Below, piece after piece: positions 27,717 through 38,024 of a DNA stretch of 64,000 nt. The stretch is taken from positions 1 to 64,000 of the forward strand of contig JALEPL010000037.1 in NCBI GenBank assembly GCA_022766245.1, read 5' to 3'. The notes beneath the pieces were generated by a model. The model saw only the letters and a program-made list of their open reading frames with translations, had not been told where the DNA came from and ran no database searches. Source of the stretch: Lachnospiraceae bacterium. Its GTDB lineage: Bacteria; Bacillota; Clostridia; Lachnospirales; Lachnospiraceae. Both the position numbers and the translations under genes were made by a program. Positions within the stretch are counted from its first letter, which is position 1; each line of letters begins with the position of its first letter.

Positions 27717-30590
27717 TTAGTCGTTAAATGAATTGGCGTCAGATTCTTCATCGTCTGCCTGATGATCCAGTAGGATTTCCTTATCCTCCAAATCAAAATA
27801 ATACTTATATACAGATGCTGCCACGTCAGCTGTATTTGAGGAAGAATATCCATATGCAATACGACATGCAATGGATATTTCCGGATTATCGTATGGTGCA
27901 TAGCCTACGTACAAGGCGTGATTCGGTCTGGTTTTTACCTGCTGTGCGGTACCGGTTTTTCCTGCTGATTCTACGCCAAGCCCATCAAATTGTGCATGGT
28001 TTTCTACCACCATCTTCATTCCGGAATGAATTGCATTCCAAGTGCTTTGACTGATTGTGGTGATTTCGTTATGCACGGTGGGTGAATAAGTTTTTATTAC
28101 ATTCCCATCCGAGTCGGTTACCTTAGACAACAGGGTATAATTATACACCGTGCCACTGTTTGCAACCGCCGTAACATATCGGCTAAGCTGAATGGTTGTA
28201 AAGCTGTTGTTACTTTGTCCAATAGCTGATGTAATGGGATATTCTGTGGTCTGTTTGGGCGGGGTTTCTGAAATCTCAATACCTGTTTTTTCATTTAATC
28301 CGAACAGGGAGGAATATTTATTGATGGTATTGACACCCTGCTCTTCATTGTACACACCGTTATCCATACTCATATCATATCCGACTTTATAGAAAAAGTA
28401 GTTACAGGAATCACGGATTGCTTCCGATACATTGATCAGACCATGGTTCGATGGGTAAACCCAACACTTTGGTCCATTTTCAACTTCTTCGAACTGCCCT
28501 TTATCTTCAATCTGTGTGGATGGAGTGATATATCCCTCCGTCAATGCCGCAGCAGCCGTTACCATTTTGAAGGTGGATCCCGGAGCAGTACGCTGCTGCG
28601 TCGCATAATTATAAAAAGGCACAGACTGGTCATTGTATAGCTGATTGTAATACTCTACGTCCATGTGATTGGCCAATCGGTTCGTGTCATACCCTGGATA
28701 GGTGACACATGCCAACAGTTCGCCGGTATTCACATCTGCAATCACGCAGGATCCGGTACATGGGTCTAACGCCAGCTGGGCAGGTGTAATCTCAAGGTTT
28801 TTGATTTTATCCTTGATAAAGCTGTAGGCACTAATTCTTCCGGATGACAGACTGCTGATGGCAGCATCATCATAGCTTAATACCTTTTGATCGTATAGTG
28901 CCAGACAGAGCTGGGTTCCACTGATTTCATTATCCCTTATCATATACTGATAGATTTTTTTTGAAAAACCGTTATCTTTTTCAATTTCCTGAATAATATA
29001 ATCGCAGAGTGCATCATATATTTCATCAGAATCAGAATATTTATCTGACATGGCAAATGCAGTGATATCAATCCAATTCTGGTTTATGGCATATTTTAAA
29101 TATTCTTTTGCGCTGATTTTGTCGTTTTTAAAGTCCTGATAAACAGAATCTGAAGTGTCAATGGAATCGCTTAATATAATTCCGGAATCAGTCAGCATGG
29201 AAATTAAATAGCTCATATAGGTGTATTGCTCGCGGGACAAGTCTTCCATATTCGTAGGCGATGTGGAAGTCAGTTCCTGCTCTACCCAGCTGAGCACGCG
29301 GGATTGTTTGGTTACAAAGGCACGATGGATGTCCTGTTCTGTGGAGGAGGCATCCTCCCTTGCAAAATCTTCCAGATTTAATACATTATTGTCGATTAGT
29401 GCAAAATATACATCATCAATAGGAATTACAATATCAGAAGCACTGGCATAGTTGCCGTCGGTTGACTTGATATTTTCAATTTTGGAATAGAGGATACCTG
29501 CTATTTTCTGTTCCAACAGATCATAAACGGCTTTTTGTAAATCCATATCAATGGAGAGGTATACATTATTCCCGGCAATCGGTTCCACACGGTCTGTTGT
29601 CTCAATGACTCGACCAAGACTGTCCACATATACCGTTTCGCTTCCTTTGGTACCCCGGAGTGTACTGTCCATGTATTGTTCAATTCCGGATTTACCAATT
29701 ACATCGTTTAAGGTATAGGAATCATCTTCTTCCTTCAATTCTTCGTACTCATCCTGTGAAATTTTTCCGGTATATCCAATAAAGTGAGAAAAATATTTGG
29801 CATCCACATATTTTCGTATGGTATCTTCTGCGATATCTACTCCCTGAAGATGACTCTTGTTTTCAGCAATAAATGCCACCGTTGCGTCACTGACATTCTG
29901 GGCGATAGTAGTCACAATGTATTTCTGGTAACTGTTAAGAGAAATCGCATATCGGAGAACCACAATTCGATACAAATCCTCTCTGGCATAATCCGTTTCA
30001 GACAAATCATACCCCTTTTCTTTACTGCTCCGACACAGATACTCCATCACCTGGGAAGCGGTAGCCTCTGCTTCGTTATAGCCCAGGTTTTTGTTGTATT
30101 TCAAATCATCTGTGGATGTATGGTCATAAACATCTGCCAGGAACCGTTTCAGAGAAGAGCCACTGACGTTAAAGGAGTAGCTTCCGTCTTCTTCCAGGGA
30201 AATCTGGAAATCATTGACGATTTCATCTCCGTTTTTGTCCAGTGTTTTGATGATCTCGTATAGCTCTGCATTCATGGAATCATTGCGATCCTTTGTGCTT
30301 TCATAGGTACCATTATCTTCGATTACCACAGAATAAGCCAATTCATTGTACGCCAAAAGCTTTCCGTTCCGATCATAAATGCTTCCACGGGTGCTGTTTA
30401 AGGTGCGGGGTTTCTGAATCTTTTTACTATAGTTATTCAGATACTCTTCTCCTTTTATAATCTGCAGATAGAAAAGACGTCCTACAAGCACACTGGATAA
30501 AAGAACCATCACTATGGAAAAAACAAAGACTCTTGATTTAAATATTTTTTGTAAAAAATCTTTTATTTTACTAAACAAACTTACTTGCAC
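27717..30590 (-). CDS. Penicillin-binding protein 2-like transpeptidase with large internal insertion
   Basis: RGSIYDRNGKLLA, TAPGSTFKM (SxxK), DSCN (SxN), AGKTGTAQQ (KTG); 957 aa. Confidence 0.93.
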   Translation of the reverse strand: MQVSLFSKIKDFLQKIFKSRVFVFSIVMVLLSSVLVGRLFYLQIIKGEEYLNNYSKKIQKPRTLNSTRGSIYDRNGKLLAYNELAYSVVIEDNGTYESTKDRNDSMNAELYEIIKTLDKNGDEIVNDFQISLEEDGSYSFNVSGSSLKRFLADVYDHTSTDDLKYNKNLGYNEAEATASQVMEYLCRSSKEKGYDLSETDYAREDLYRIVVLRYAISLNSYQKYIVTTIAQNVSDATVAFIAENKSHLQGVDIAEDTIRKYVDAKYFSHFIGYTGKISQDEYEELKEEDDSYTLNDVIGKSGIEQYMDSTLRGTKGSETVYVDSLGRVIETTDRVEPIAGNNVYLSIDMDLQKAVYDLLEQKIAGILYSKIENIKSTDGNYASASDIVIPIDDVYFALIDNNVLNLEDFAREDASSTEQDIHRAFVTKQSRVLSWVEQELTSTSPTNMEDLSREQYTYMSYLISMLTDSGIILSDSIDTSDSVYQDFKNDKISAKEYLKYAINQNWIDITAFAMSDKYSDSDEIYDALCDYIIQEIEKDNGFSKKIYQYMIRDNEISGTQLCLALYDQKVLSYDDAAISSLSSGRISAYSFIKDKIKNLEITPAQLALDPCTGSCVIADVNTGELLACVTYPGYDTNRLANHMDVEYYNQLYNDQSVPFYNYATQQRTAPGSTFKMVTAAAALTEGYITPSTQIEDKGQFEEVENGPKCWVYPSNHGLINVSEAIRDSCNYFFYKVGYDMSMDNGVYNEEQGVNTINKYSSLFGLNEKTGIEISETPPKQTTEYPITSAIGQSNNSFTTIQLSRYVTAVANSGTVYNYTLLSKVTDSDGNVIKTYSPTVHNEITTISQSTWNAIHSGMKMVVENHAQFDGLGVESAGKTGTAQQVKTRPNHALYVGYAPYDNPEISIACRIAYGYSSSNTADVAASVYKYYFDLEDKEILLDHQADDEESDANSFND

Positions 30591-31089
30591 TCCTTTTTTC
30601 GATGTGCTCTAAACGCTGATTGATTTTCAGAATCACAAAGTAAACCACGATGGAAATTAACAGTGTGTAGACTATTTCAGGAATCATAATATGAATCAGA
30701 TAATAGCCAAAGGAAAATCTGCTTCGGAATAAAAACCGGAAAAAGTAAATGGCCAGATTGTATATCAGGTCACTGCATGAAATTAATACCATAGGCAGTG
30801 CAATATCGTCCGGAAAAAAATGTTTTTTGAAAAATCCATTTGCCCAGCCGATGTACATATGCAAAAGTGTATAAAAACCAAGATATTCCGCAAAAAAAAT
30901 ATCCACTAAAAGACCGCAGAAAAATCCTATCACCATCCCCTCTTTAGATCCTCTCATAAATCCAAAGGATGCAATCACGATAATCAGAAGATTCGGTGAG
31001 ATGGAGGCAAAGGAAAGAGTCTGGAAAACCGTGCTCTGTAACAGAAAGCATACAATGATAATAATGGTTACCAGTATTTTTCGGCGCAT
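30571..31089 (-). CDS. mreD: Rod shape-determining protein MreD
   Basis: Small polytopic protein between mreC and the PBP2 gene; SPNLLIIVIASFGFMRGSKEGMVIGFFCGLLVDIF. Confidence 0.92.
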   Translation of the reverse strand: MRRKILVTIIIIVCFLLQSTVFQTLSFASISPNLLIIVIASFGFMRGSKEGMVIGFFCGLLVDIFFAEYLGFYTLLHMYIGWANGFFKKHFFPDDIALPMVLISCSDLIYNLAIYFFRFLFRSRFSFGYYLIHIMIPEIVYTLLISIVVYFVILKINQRLEHIEKRSASKFV

Positions 31090-31090
31090 G

Positions 31091-31951
31091 CTATTCTTCC
31101 TCCCCCGTTTCTTTCTTTTCTAAAATGACAAGGACCTGTTGCAGGTGCTCAAAATCCACGGCCGGCGTCAATGTACCGGAACGGGTCAGGTTATTGGAAT
31201 CATCGGAAATTGTACTGATATATCCGACGAGAATACCTTCTAAATACTTGCTGCTGACATTGCTGGTGACAACCTGATCTCCAATCTGAACCTTGTGACT
31301 ACTGTCATTTAAGTTGGAAAAGGTAATCACCTGATCGTTGCTCATGGTGGAGAGATTTCCGCTGATTACACAGTTGTCAGATGTGCTTAATACCATTCCA
31401 TATACCTGAGAGGTGTCATCAATGATAGAACGCACCTTGGCATAGTGAGGACCCACATCATATACGATACCCACAAGTCCACCATCTGCAATGACGTTCA
31501 TATCGATTTCAATGCCATCCTTGGAGCCTTTATCAATAATAAAGGTCTGAAACCAGTTCCCTGCATCCTTTCCGATGACATTGGCGGCAGTTTTGTCGTA
31601 ATCACTGTATTGTTTGTCCAGCTCCAGCAACTCACGAAGGTTTTCTAATTCGTATTGCTCCAGCTTTGTCTCGTTCAGCTCCTGGGTCAGTTCCTCTACC
31701 TGTGATTTCAGTTCTTCGTTTTCTGCCATAACTTCGTTCAACTGTTTAAAATTATCAGCCTTATCCGAAATCCAGGTTCCCATTACATTTATGCCCCGCT
31801 GCATCGGTCCGAAAATCGCACCGGCCACTGTATTTAAGGGACCTCCGGTAAGATTCAGGGAAAAACTGATATACATGGCTGCGATACAGAAAACAGTCAA
31901 TGCAAGCAGAATATATTTGGTTGGAATTTTGAATCTGGATCTACGTCTCAT
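31091..31951 (-). CDS. mreC: Rod shape-determining protein MreC
   Basis: AANVIGKDAGNWFQTFIIDKGSKDGIEIDMNVIADGGLVGIV. Confidence 0.95.
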   Translation of the reverse strand: MRRRSRFKIPTKYILLALTVFCIAAMYISFSLNLTGGPLNTVAGAIFGPMQRGINVMGTWISDKADNFKQLNEVMAENEELKSQVEELTQELNETKLEQYELENLRELLELDKQYSDYDKTAANVIGKDAGNWFQTFIIDKGSKDGIEIDMNVIADGGLVGIVYDVGPHYAKVRSIIDDTSQVYGMVLSTSDNCVISGNLSTMSNDQVITFSNLNDSSHKVQIGDQVVTSNVSSKYLEGILVGYISTISDDSNNLTRSGTLTPAVDFEHLQQVLVILEKKETGEEE

Positions 31952-31960
31952 GTTATGCCT

Positions 31961-32977
31961 CTATTTATATATTCTTGTTTTCATACTGTATCCTAAGTGA
32001 CCGAACTTTTCATCGGAAACAATCTTATTCAGTCCTCTTACTGCACTTTCCTCCGGTGTATCACATGTGTTGACCTTGATGTTGGTAATCTGGGTGAACA
32101 ACGTATCCAGGTCGTGGATCTGGGAAGCACCGCCGGTAATATAAATACCGGAATGAATAATGTCCCTTGCCAGCTCCGGAGGAGTTTTTTCCAAAATCAT
32201 TTTGATTGAGGTGCAGATGGAATTCAGGTTATCTTTAATGGCTGCATAGATATCTGCCGCAGTAAGTTCCATCTCGATAGGAAGTCCACTGACTACATCG
32301 CGACCAACAATGACCATGCTCTTTTCCAGTCCCGGAACACCGGAGCCTAATTCCTCTTTTAATGCTTTGGCTGTTTTTTGTCCAATCACCAGCTCATGTG
32401 TCCTGCGAACATAACTGATGATGGATTCATCAATCCGGTTTCCACCAAAATGGAGCAAATCACTCAATACCAAACCGCTTAAAGAAATGACAGAGATTTC
32501 TGTGGTGTCGGCACCGATGTCCACAATCATACGACCGGTTGGTTCATTGACATCAAGATCAAGACCAACTGCGTCTGCAAGAGGTTTTTCACATAATAAT
32601 ACAGATTTTGGACGCATTTTACTTTTGAAAAAAATGTCAAAGAAAGCCTTTTTTTCCACCTCAGTAATATCTGTAGGAACCGCCACGATAAACTCTGCAC
32701 CGTGAGCCTTTCCTTTTGTGTGTTTTTCCAGGAGTTCGAACATCATGGTTTGCATGTTGTTAAAATCGGCAATCACTCCATTGACAATCGGAAAGGATAC
32801 ATGTATCCGGTCCGGAGCCTTCTCATACATAGCATAAGCTGAATCGCCGTACGCATACATCTGATTTTTATTTACGATGGCGATGGTGTTCTTTTCATTG
32901 ATGATTTTGCCCGTGGATTTGCAGAATACTTTAATATTCGAGGTTCCTAAATCTATTCCGTAAACGTTATTTGACAT
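31961..32977 (-). CDS. MreB/Mbl-family actin-like protein
   Basis: MSNNVYGIDLGTSNIKVF, VDIGADTTEISVISLSGLV, ITGGASQIHDLD. Confidence 0.95.
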   Translation of the reverse strand: MSNNVYGIDLGTSNIKVFCKSTGKIINEKNTIAIVNKNQMYAYGDSAYAMYEKAPDRIHVSFPIVNGVIADFNNMQTMMFELLEKHTKGKAHGAEFIVAVPTDITEVEKKAFFDIFFKSKMRPKSVLLCEKPLADAVGLDLDVNEPTGRMIVDIGADTTEISVISLSGLVLSDLLHFGGNRIDESIISYVRRTHELVIGQKTAKALKEELGSGVPGLEKSMVIVGRDVVSGLPIEMELTAADIYAAIKDNLNSICTSIKMILEKTPPELARDIIHSGIYITGGASQIHDLDTLFTQITNIKVNTCDTPEESAVRGLNKIVSDEKFGHLGYSMKTRIYK

Positions 32978-32978
32978 T

Positions 32979-33680
32979 TTATCTCCCTTCGGAATGCTCC
33001 AGCATTCCCTGTTCTTTAAAACTGTAATATCTCCGGTCACCGATAATGATATGATCTGCCAGAGCAATGCCGATCAAATCGCCACCCTCCCGGATCTGAC
33101 GGGTAACCTGTATGTCCTGTCTGCTGGGGGTGGGATTGCCACTGGGATGGTTGTGTACCAGAATAATGTGCTGTGCCCGGTTTGTAAGTGCCTCGACAAA
33201 TATTTCCCTGGGGGAAATTAAAGAGGCGTTGGCAGTACCTGTAGTCAGCATACACTCCCGGATGAGTCTGCATTTTCCGTCAAACATACACAACATTAAA
33301 TGTTCCTTATGCTCATGACGCAGCTCCTCCATGTAGTAGGTAGCAACGCTGCGGGCATCAGACAATGTAACCGTTTCCCGGTGTCCGGTTCTGGCAATGC
33401 GTTTGGAAAGCTCTGCGATACATTTTAACTGAATCGCCTTTACCTGCCCAATCCCGGGAAGCTGCATGAGCTGCCTGAGATTCAGGGAATAAAGTGTCAA
33501 AAGATCTCCACTTCCCTGGGTAAGGATCTGCTCTGCCAGCTGTACTGCATTTTGTCCGGATGATCCGGTTCTTAAAATAACAGCCAGAAGCTCCGCATCC
33601 GACAGACTTTCCGGTCCGTGAGACATACATTTTTCGTAAGGACGTTCAGAGACCGGCAATTCATTTGTTTTTATTGACAT
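32979..33680 (-). CDS. radC: RadC/JAB-domain DNA repair protein family
   Basis: ESLSDAELLAVILRTG, HNHPSGNPTPSRQDI. Confidence 0.95.
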   Translation of the reverse strand: MSIKTNELPVSERPYEKCMSHGPESLSDAELLAVILRTGSSGQNAVQLAEQILTQGSGDLLTLYSLNLRQLMQLPGIGQVKAIQLKCIAELSKRIARTGHRETVTLSDARSVATYYMEELRHEHKEHLMLCMFDGKCRLIRECMLTTGTANASLISPREIFVEALTNRAQHIILVHNHPSGNPTPSRQDIQVTRQIREGGDLIGIALADHIIIGDRRYYSFKEQGMLEHSEGR

Positions 33681-33726
33681 AATCCTTCTTTCCACTCTCT
33701 CATGGTGTTCCAAAGCATTATTTTCC

Positions 33727-33782
33727 GAATCATGTTCTTACGGCCTCATCAGCAAGTGATTCGGCCTGTTCTGAACAGATAC
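33727..33782. repeat. Family-1 repeat, copy J (half element with terminus)
   Basis: gaatcatgttcttacggcctcatcagcaagtgattcggcctgttctgaacagatac. Confidence 0.85.
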
Positions 33783-33796
33783 TATCTGTCATTTTA

Positions 33797-35095
33797 TCAC
33801 ATCATATTTGTATTAACAAGGTTCTGTTCATAAAGTTTTTGTAATGACATGAGAATACCGAGTTTTGCGTGATACCAGGTCAGTCCGCCCTGAAAATATA
33901 CAGCATATGGCGGTTTTAAAGGCCCATCCGCACTCAGTTCGATAGAAGAACCCTGCACAAAGGCTCCGGCCGCCATGATCACTTCACTGTCGTACCCCGG
34001 CATAGCCCAGGGCTCCGGTGTTACATAGCTGTCTACCGGGGCCGCAGCCTGAATCCCTTTACAGAATGCAATTAAACCCTCCGGAGAATTTAATGTCACT
34101 GCCTGAATAATATCATGCCGGCTTTCTGAGCCATTGGGGATGACTGGAAAGCCTAATTTTTCATAGATGTTGGCTGCAAAAATAGCCCCTTTTAATGCAC
34201 CGGCTGTCACAACAGGCGCCTGAAAGAGTCCCTGATAGAAGGAGGAAATCACATTCAGGGATGCTCCCACTTCTTTTCCAAGACCAGGGGAGGTAAGTCG
34301 GTAAGCAGCATTTTCTATACACTCTTTTTTCCCTACAATGTAGCCGCCAATGGGTGCCAGTCCGCCACCGGGATTTTTGATTAGAGAACCAACAATCATA
34401 TCTGCTCCTACTTCTAGCGGCTCGCGTTCTTCTACAAATTCTCCGTAGCAATTGTCTACCATACAGAGCACATCCGGTTTTATGGATTTTACAAAGGTGA
34501 TTAATTCCCCGATTTTAGCCACGGAAAGAGATGGCCTGGTCTGGTAGCCTTTTGACCGCTGAATGGTTACGAGCCTTGTTTTTTCATTGATGGCTTTTCG
34601 AATATTTTCATAATCAAAGCTGCCGTCGGGAAGAAGATCTACCTGACGATAGCTGATGCCGTATTCTGCCAGTGAGCCTTTGGAGGGACGGATGCCGATT
34701 ACCTCTTCCAAGGTGTCATAGGGTTTTCCTACAGGGGATAAAAGTTCGTCTCCGGGACGCAGATTGGACATGAGCGCCAGTGCCAATGCGTGAGTACCAC
34801 AGGTAATCTGTGGCCGCACCAGAGCGTCCTCCCCGCCAAAACAGCTGGCATACACTTTTTCCAAGGTGTCTCGACCTAAGTCGTTGTAGCCATATCCATT
34901 GGACATGGCAAAACATTCTGCGGATACATGATTTTTCTGCATAGCGGCAATGACTTTCATCTGGTTAAATTCTGCTGTTTTGTCTATGTCCAAAAAGCGC
35001 TGGGCAAGCTCGTGTTCTATTTTTGCTCCAAATTGGTACACCTTCGGCGAAATACCCAGGGCTTCATATTGTGCTTCAATCCTTTTATTCTCCAT
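33797..35095 (-). CDS. Methionine gamma-lyase family / aluminium-resistance-like PLP enzyme (YnbB-like)
   Basis: SNGYGYNDLGRDTLEKVYASCFGGEDALVRPQITCGTHALALALMSNLRPGDELL. Confidence 0.92.
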   Translation of the reverse strand: MENKRIEAQYEALGISPKVYQFGAKIEHELAQRFLDIDKTAEFNQMKVIAAMQKNHVSAECFAMSNGYGYNDLGRDTLEKVYASCFGGEDALVRPQITCGTHALALALMSNLRPGDELLSPVGKPYDTLEEVIGIRPSKGSLAEYGISYRQVDLLPDGSFDYENIRKAINEKTRLVTIQRSKGYQTRPSLSVAKIGELITFVKSIKPDVLCMVDNCYGEFVEEREPLEVGADMIVGSLIKNPGGGLAPIGGYIVGKKECIENAAYRLTSPGLGKEVGASLNVISSFYQGLFQAPVVTAGALKGAIFAANIYEKLGFPVIPNGSESRHDIIQAVTLNSPEGLIAFCKGIQAAAPVDSYVTPEPWAMPGYDSEVIMAAGAFVQGSSIELSADGPLKPPYAVYFQGGLTWYHAKLGILMSLQKLYEQNLVNTNMM

Positions 35096-36053
35096 GCTTG
35101 GTCTCCTTTGTTGATATGTTCTTTTGTTGAATCAGTTGATCCAGATACTCTAAAATAGCGTTTTCATCATAATGAAAATCATATTTATTGATCCATGTCA
35201 CATCCCGTTCCCGTTTAAACCAGGTGATCTGTCTCTTTGCAAAATGTCTGGTATCCCGCTTGATGATATAGACAGCCTCCTCCAGAGAGCATTTTCCATC
35301 CAGATAATCAATCAGTTCTTTATACCCTAGTCCCTGCATGGACACCATGTCTCTGGTACATCCCATTTCCTTTAGTATTTTTACTTCCTGTAAAAGTCCC
35401 TGCTCCATCATCTGATCCACACGTTTTTCAATTTTTTCATACAACAGGTCTCTTCTGTCATTTAAAACCAGATATAAAAAATTGTAGGGAGATTCTTTCT
35501 CTCTCTGGGCTTCGTTGTGTTCCGAGATTTTTTGTCCGGTGCTGTGGTGGTATTCTAATGCACGAATCACCCGCTTGCGATTATTGGCATGGATTTCCTC
35601 CGCCGCTTTCGGGTCCACCTTTTGCAGCATTGTATGCAAAAAATTATTTCCTTTGTTTTCAGCAATCTCTTCCAACTCGCTACGATATGTCGGATTACTG
35701 TCCTGATTGGAAAAGTCAATATCATACAGCACAGACTGAATATAAAAACCGGTTCCGCCCACCAGAATGGGGATATTGCCATGGGAATAGATTTGTTCCA
35801 TACATTCTTTTGCCGCCTGCTGAAACCTTACGATATGAAATTCTTCCCATGGTTCACATTCGTCGATGAGATAATGAGGGATTCCTTCCCGTTCCTCGGG
35901 CATAACCTTTGCCGAGCCGATATCCATATGTTTATACACCTGCATAGAATCAGCGGAGATAATCTCTCCGCCAATCTGACGTGCCAGTTTTATGGAAAGG
36001 CTTGTCTTTCCAACAGCCGTTGGACCAGTTAAAATAATCAATGGTTTTTTCAT
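35085..36053 (-). CDS. miaA: tRNA dimethylallyltransferase
   Basis: ILTGPTAVGKTSLSIKLA, GGTGFYIQSVLYDIDF. Confidence 0.97.
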   Translation of the reverse strand: MKKPLIILTGPTAVGKTSLSIKLARQIGGEIISADSMQVYKHMDIGSAKVMPEEREGIPHYLIDECEPWEEFHIVRFQQAAKECMEQIYSHGNIPILVGGTGFYIQSVLYDIDFSNQDSNPTYRSELEEIAENKGNNFLHTMLQKVDPKAAEEIHANNRKRVIRALEYHHSTGQKISEHNEAQREKESPYNFLYLVLNDRRDLLYEKIEKRVDQMMEQGLLQEVKILKEMGCTRDMVSMQGLGYKELIDYLDGKCSLEEAVYIIKRDTRHFAKRQITWFKRERDVTWINKYDFHYDENAILEYLDQLIQQKNISTKETKHGE

Positions 36054-36062
36054 GAAGAGCTC

Positions 36063-38012
36063 CTATATAATACGCTTAAATTTTTTCTCAATCTCATATT
36101 TGCTCATGGAGATAATAGTGGGGCGGCCATGAGGACAATGGTACGGGTTGTCCAGTTGCATCAACTCCTTCATCAATGCATCCATCTCAGCAACACTCAG
36201 CCGGTTATTTCCTTTCACTGCCGCCTTACATGCCATGGTAGCCAGCTTATCAAGGATTAGATCCGGGGCATTTTTGATATGTCCCCCATCTGTAAGTTCA
36301 TCCAGCATCTCCAGAAGAATGGCCTTGGCATCCAGTTGATAGAGGTTATCCGGTACGCCACACACGCTGTATTCACTTCCACCAAAGTGGGTAATCTCAA
36401 ATCCCAGGCGTTGGAATTCTTCCTGATATTCCTTCCATATCTCACTTTCCCGCATGGACAGGGAAAGAACCAGCGGAGGACTGATAGCCTGTGAAGTAAA
36501 TTCTTTTTGAGAAAACTGTTTGCAGAATCTTTCATATAAAACTTTCTCATGAGCCGCATGCTGATCTACAATAAACAGCTTGTCATCAAATTCTACCAGC
36601 CAGTATGTGTCAAACAGCTGTCCAATGATTTTTTGCCGAATCCTGGAAGCTTCGTCCAGAAAACTCTGCTGCTCATAGACTACCTGCTCATCGGCAATCT
36701 GAAGCGGGACTTCTGTTATAGTTTCCGCTTTCCGATTCGTTTCTTTTATCATTTCCGGTTTCGTTTCTGCAGGTGACTCTTTCGGCCAAAAGCTTCCCTG
36801 CGCTTTCTCACTGGAAGAAACAGGATACTGCCGCTGATATGGGGTGTCCTTTTCGATGGCACGCTGAATCTGTTCTGTGTTTTTCGGGGTAAAAGTCTGG
36901 TTTTGAATCGAGTTTCTTCGATTCACCTCAAAGGGCTCCGGCAACTGCTCTTTTGGCGGTATTCTGGCTGGAACGGAGTCATCCTTTTCAGGTTCCCTTC
37001 CCACCGGCACCTGTGGAATCATCTCCTGATGGCGGAGGCGATCTTCAATCTGCTGCATGAGGCTGTAATAGAGATTTTCCTGGTCAGAAAAACGAAGCTC
37101 CATCTTGGTGGGGTGTACATTCACATCCAAAAGAGAACTGTTCATCTGAAAATACAGTACTGCCATGGGATACTGATGCTGCATCATAAATGGCTTATAG
37201 GCATCCTCGATGGCCTTGGAAATCAGCTTGCTTCGGATAAAACGTCCATTGATAAAATAAATTTCGTAATTGCGGTTTCCCCTGGAAATCTGTGGTTTCC
37301 CGATAAATCCGCTCACCTGATACTGATCATTTTCGAAAGAAAAATCCAATAGCTCCCGGTTAATGTCCCTGCCGTAAATGCGGTAGATAATATCCCGCAC
37401 ATTGGAATTGCCGGAGGACTGCAGCTTTACCTGACCATTCATGATAAATTTGAATGAAATGTCCGGATGGGACAAAATCAGCCGCTGCATCAGCTCGTGG
37501 ATATAGTTTCCTTCCGTCTGTGCACTTTTTAAGAATTTTTTTCGGGCTGGTGTGTTATAAAAAAGATTTCGCACCAAGAAGGTCGTGCCGTCCGGTGCAC
37601 CGATTTCTTCTAAAGAAATCTCCCTGGAGCCTTCAATCAGATATCTGCTTCCGGTAAAACTGTCTCTGGTTTTTGTGATCAATTCAACTTGACTTACTGC
37701 TGCAATGCTGGAGAGTGCTTCTCCTCGAAAACCTAAGGAATGAATGGTTAAAAGATCCTCCACGGATTTGATTTTACTGGTGGAATGGCGCAAAAATGCC
37801 AGGCGTATCTGATCTTTTTCAATTCCACAACCATTGTCAGAAATGCGAATCAGGGAAATTCCGCCATCTTTAATTTCTACGGTTATGGCATTTGCACCGG
37901 CATCAATCGCATTTTCTACCAGTTCTTTTACCACGGAGTTAGGCCGCTCTACAACCTCTCCGGCGGCAATTTTATCAATTGTTTCCTGATTTAGTAATTC
38001 AATCTGTGGCAT
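36063..38012 (-). CDS. mutL: DNA mismatch repair protein MutL
   Basis: IAAGEVVERPNSVVKELVENAIDAGA, GFRGEALSSI. Confidence 0.98.
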   Translation of the reverse strand: MPQIELLNQETIDKIAAGEVVERPNSVVKELVENAIDAGANAITVEIKDGGISLIRISDNGCGIEKDQIRLAFLRHSTSKIKSVEDLLTIHSLGFRGEALSSIAAVSQVELITKTRDSFTGSRYLIEGSREISLEEIGAPDGTTFLVRNLFYNTPARKKFLKSAQTEGNYIHELMQRLILSHPDISFKFIMNGQVKLQSSGNSNVRDIIYRIYGRDINRELLDFSFENDQYQVSGFIGKPQISRGNRNYEIYFINGRFIRSKLISKAIEDAYKPFMMQHQYPMAVLYFQMNSSLLDVNVHPTKMELRFSDQENLYYSLMQQIEDRLRHQEMIPQVPVGREPEKDDSVPARIPPKEQLPEPFEVNRRNSIQNQTFTPKNTEQIQRAIEKDTPYQRQYPVSSSEKAQGSFWPKESPAETKPEMIKETNRKAETITEVPLQIADEQVVYEQQSFLDEASRIRQKIIGQLFDTYWLVEFDDKLFIVDQHAAHEKVLYERFCKQFSQKEFTSQAISPPLVLSLSMRESEIWKEYQEEFQRLGFEITHFGGSEYSVCGVPDNLYQLDAKAILLEMLDELTDGGHIKNAPDLILDKLATMACKAAVKGNNRLSVAEMDALMKELMQLDNPYHCPHGRPTIISMSKYEIEKKFKRII

Positions 38013-38024
38013 AATCTATCCTTC

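Noticed and set aside
35558-36032. Overlapping plus-strand ORFs opposite miaA
   Set aside because: Shadow ORFs of a highly conserved gene.
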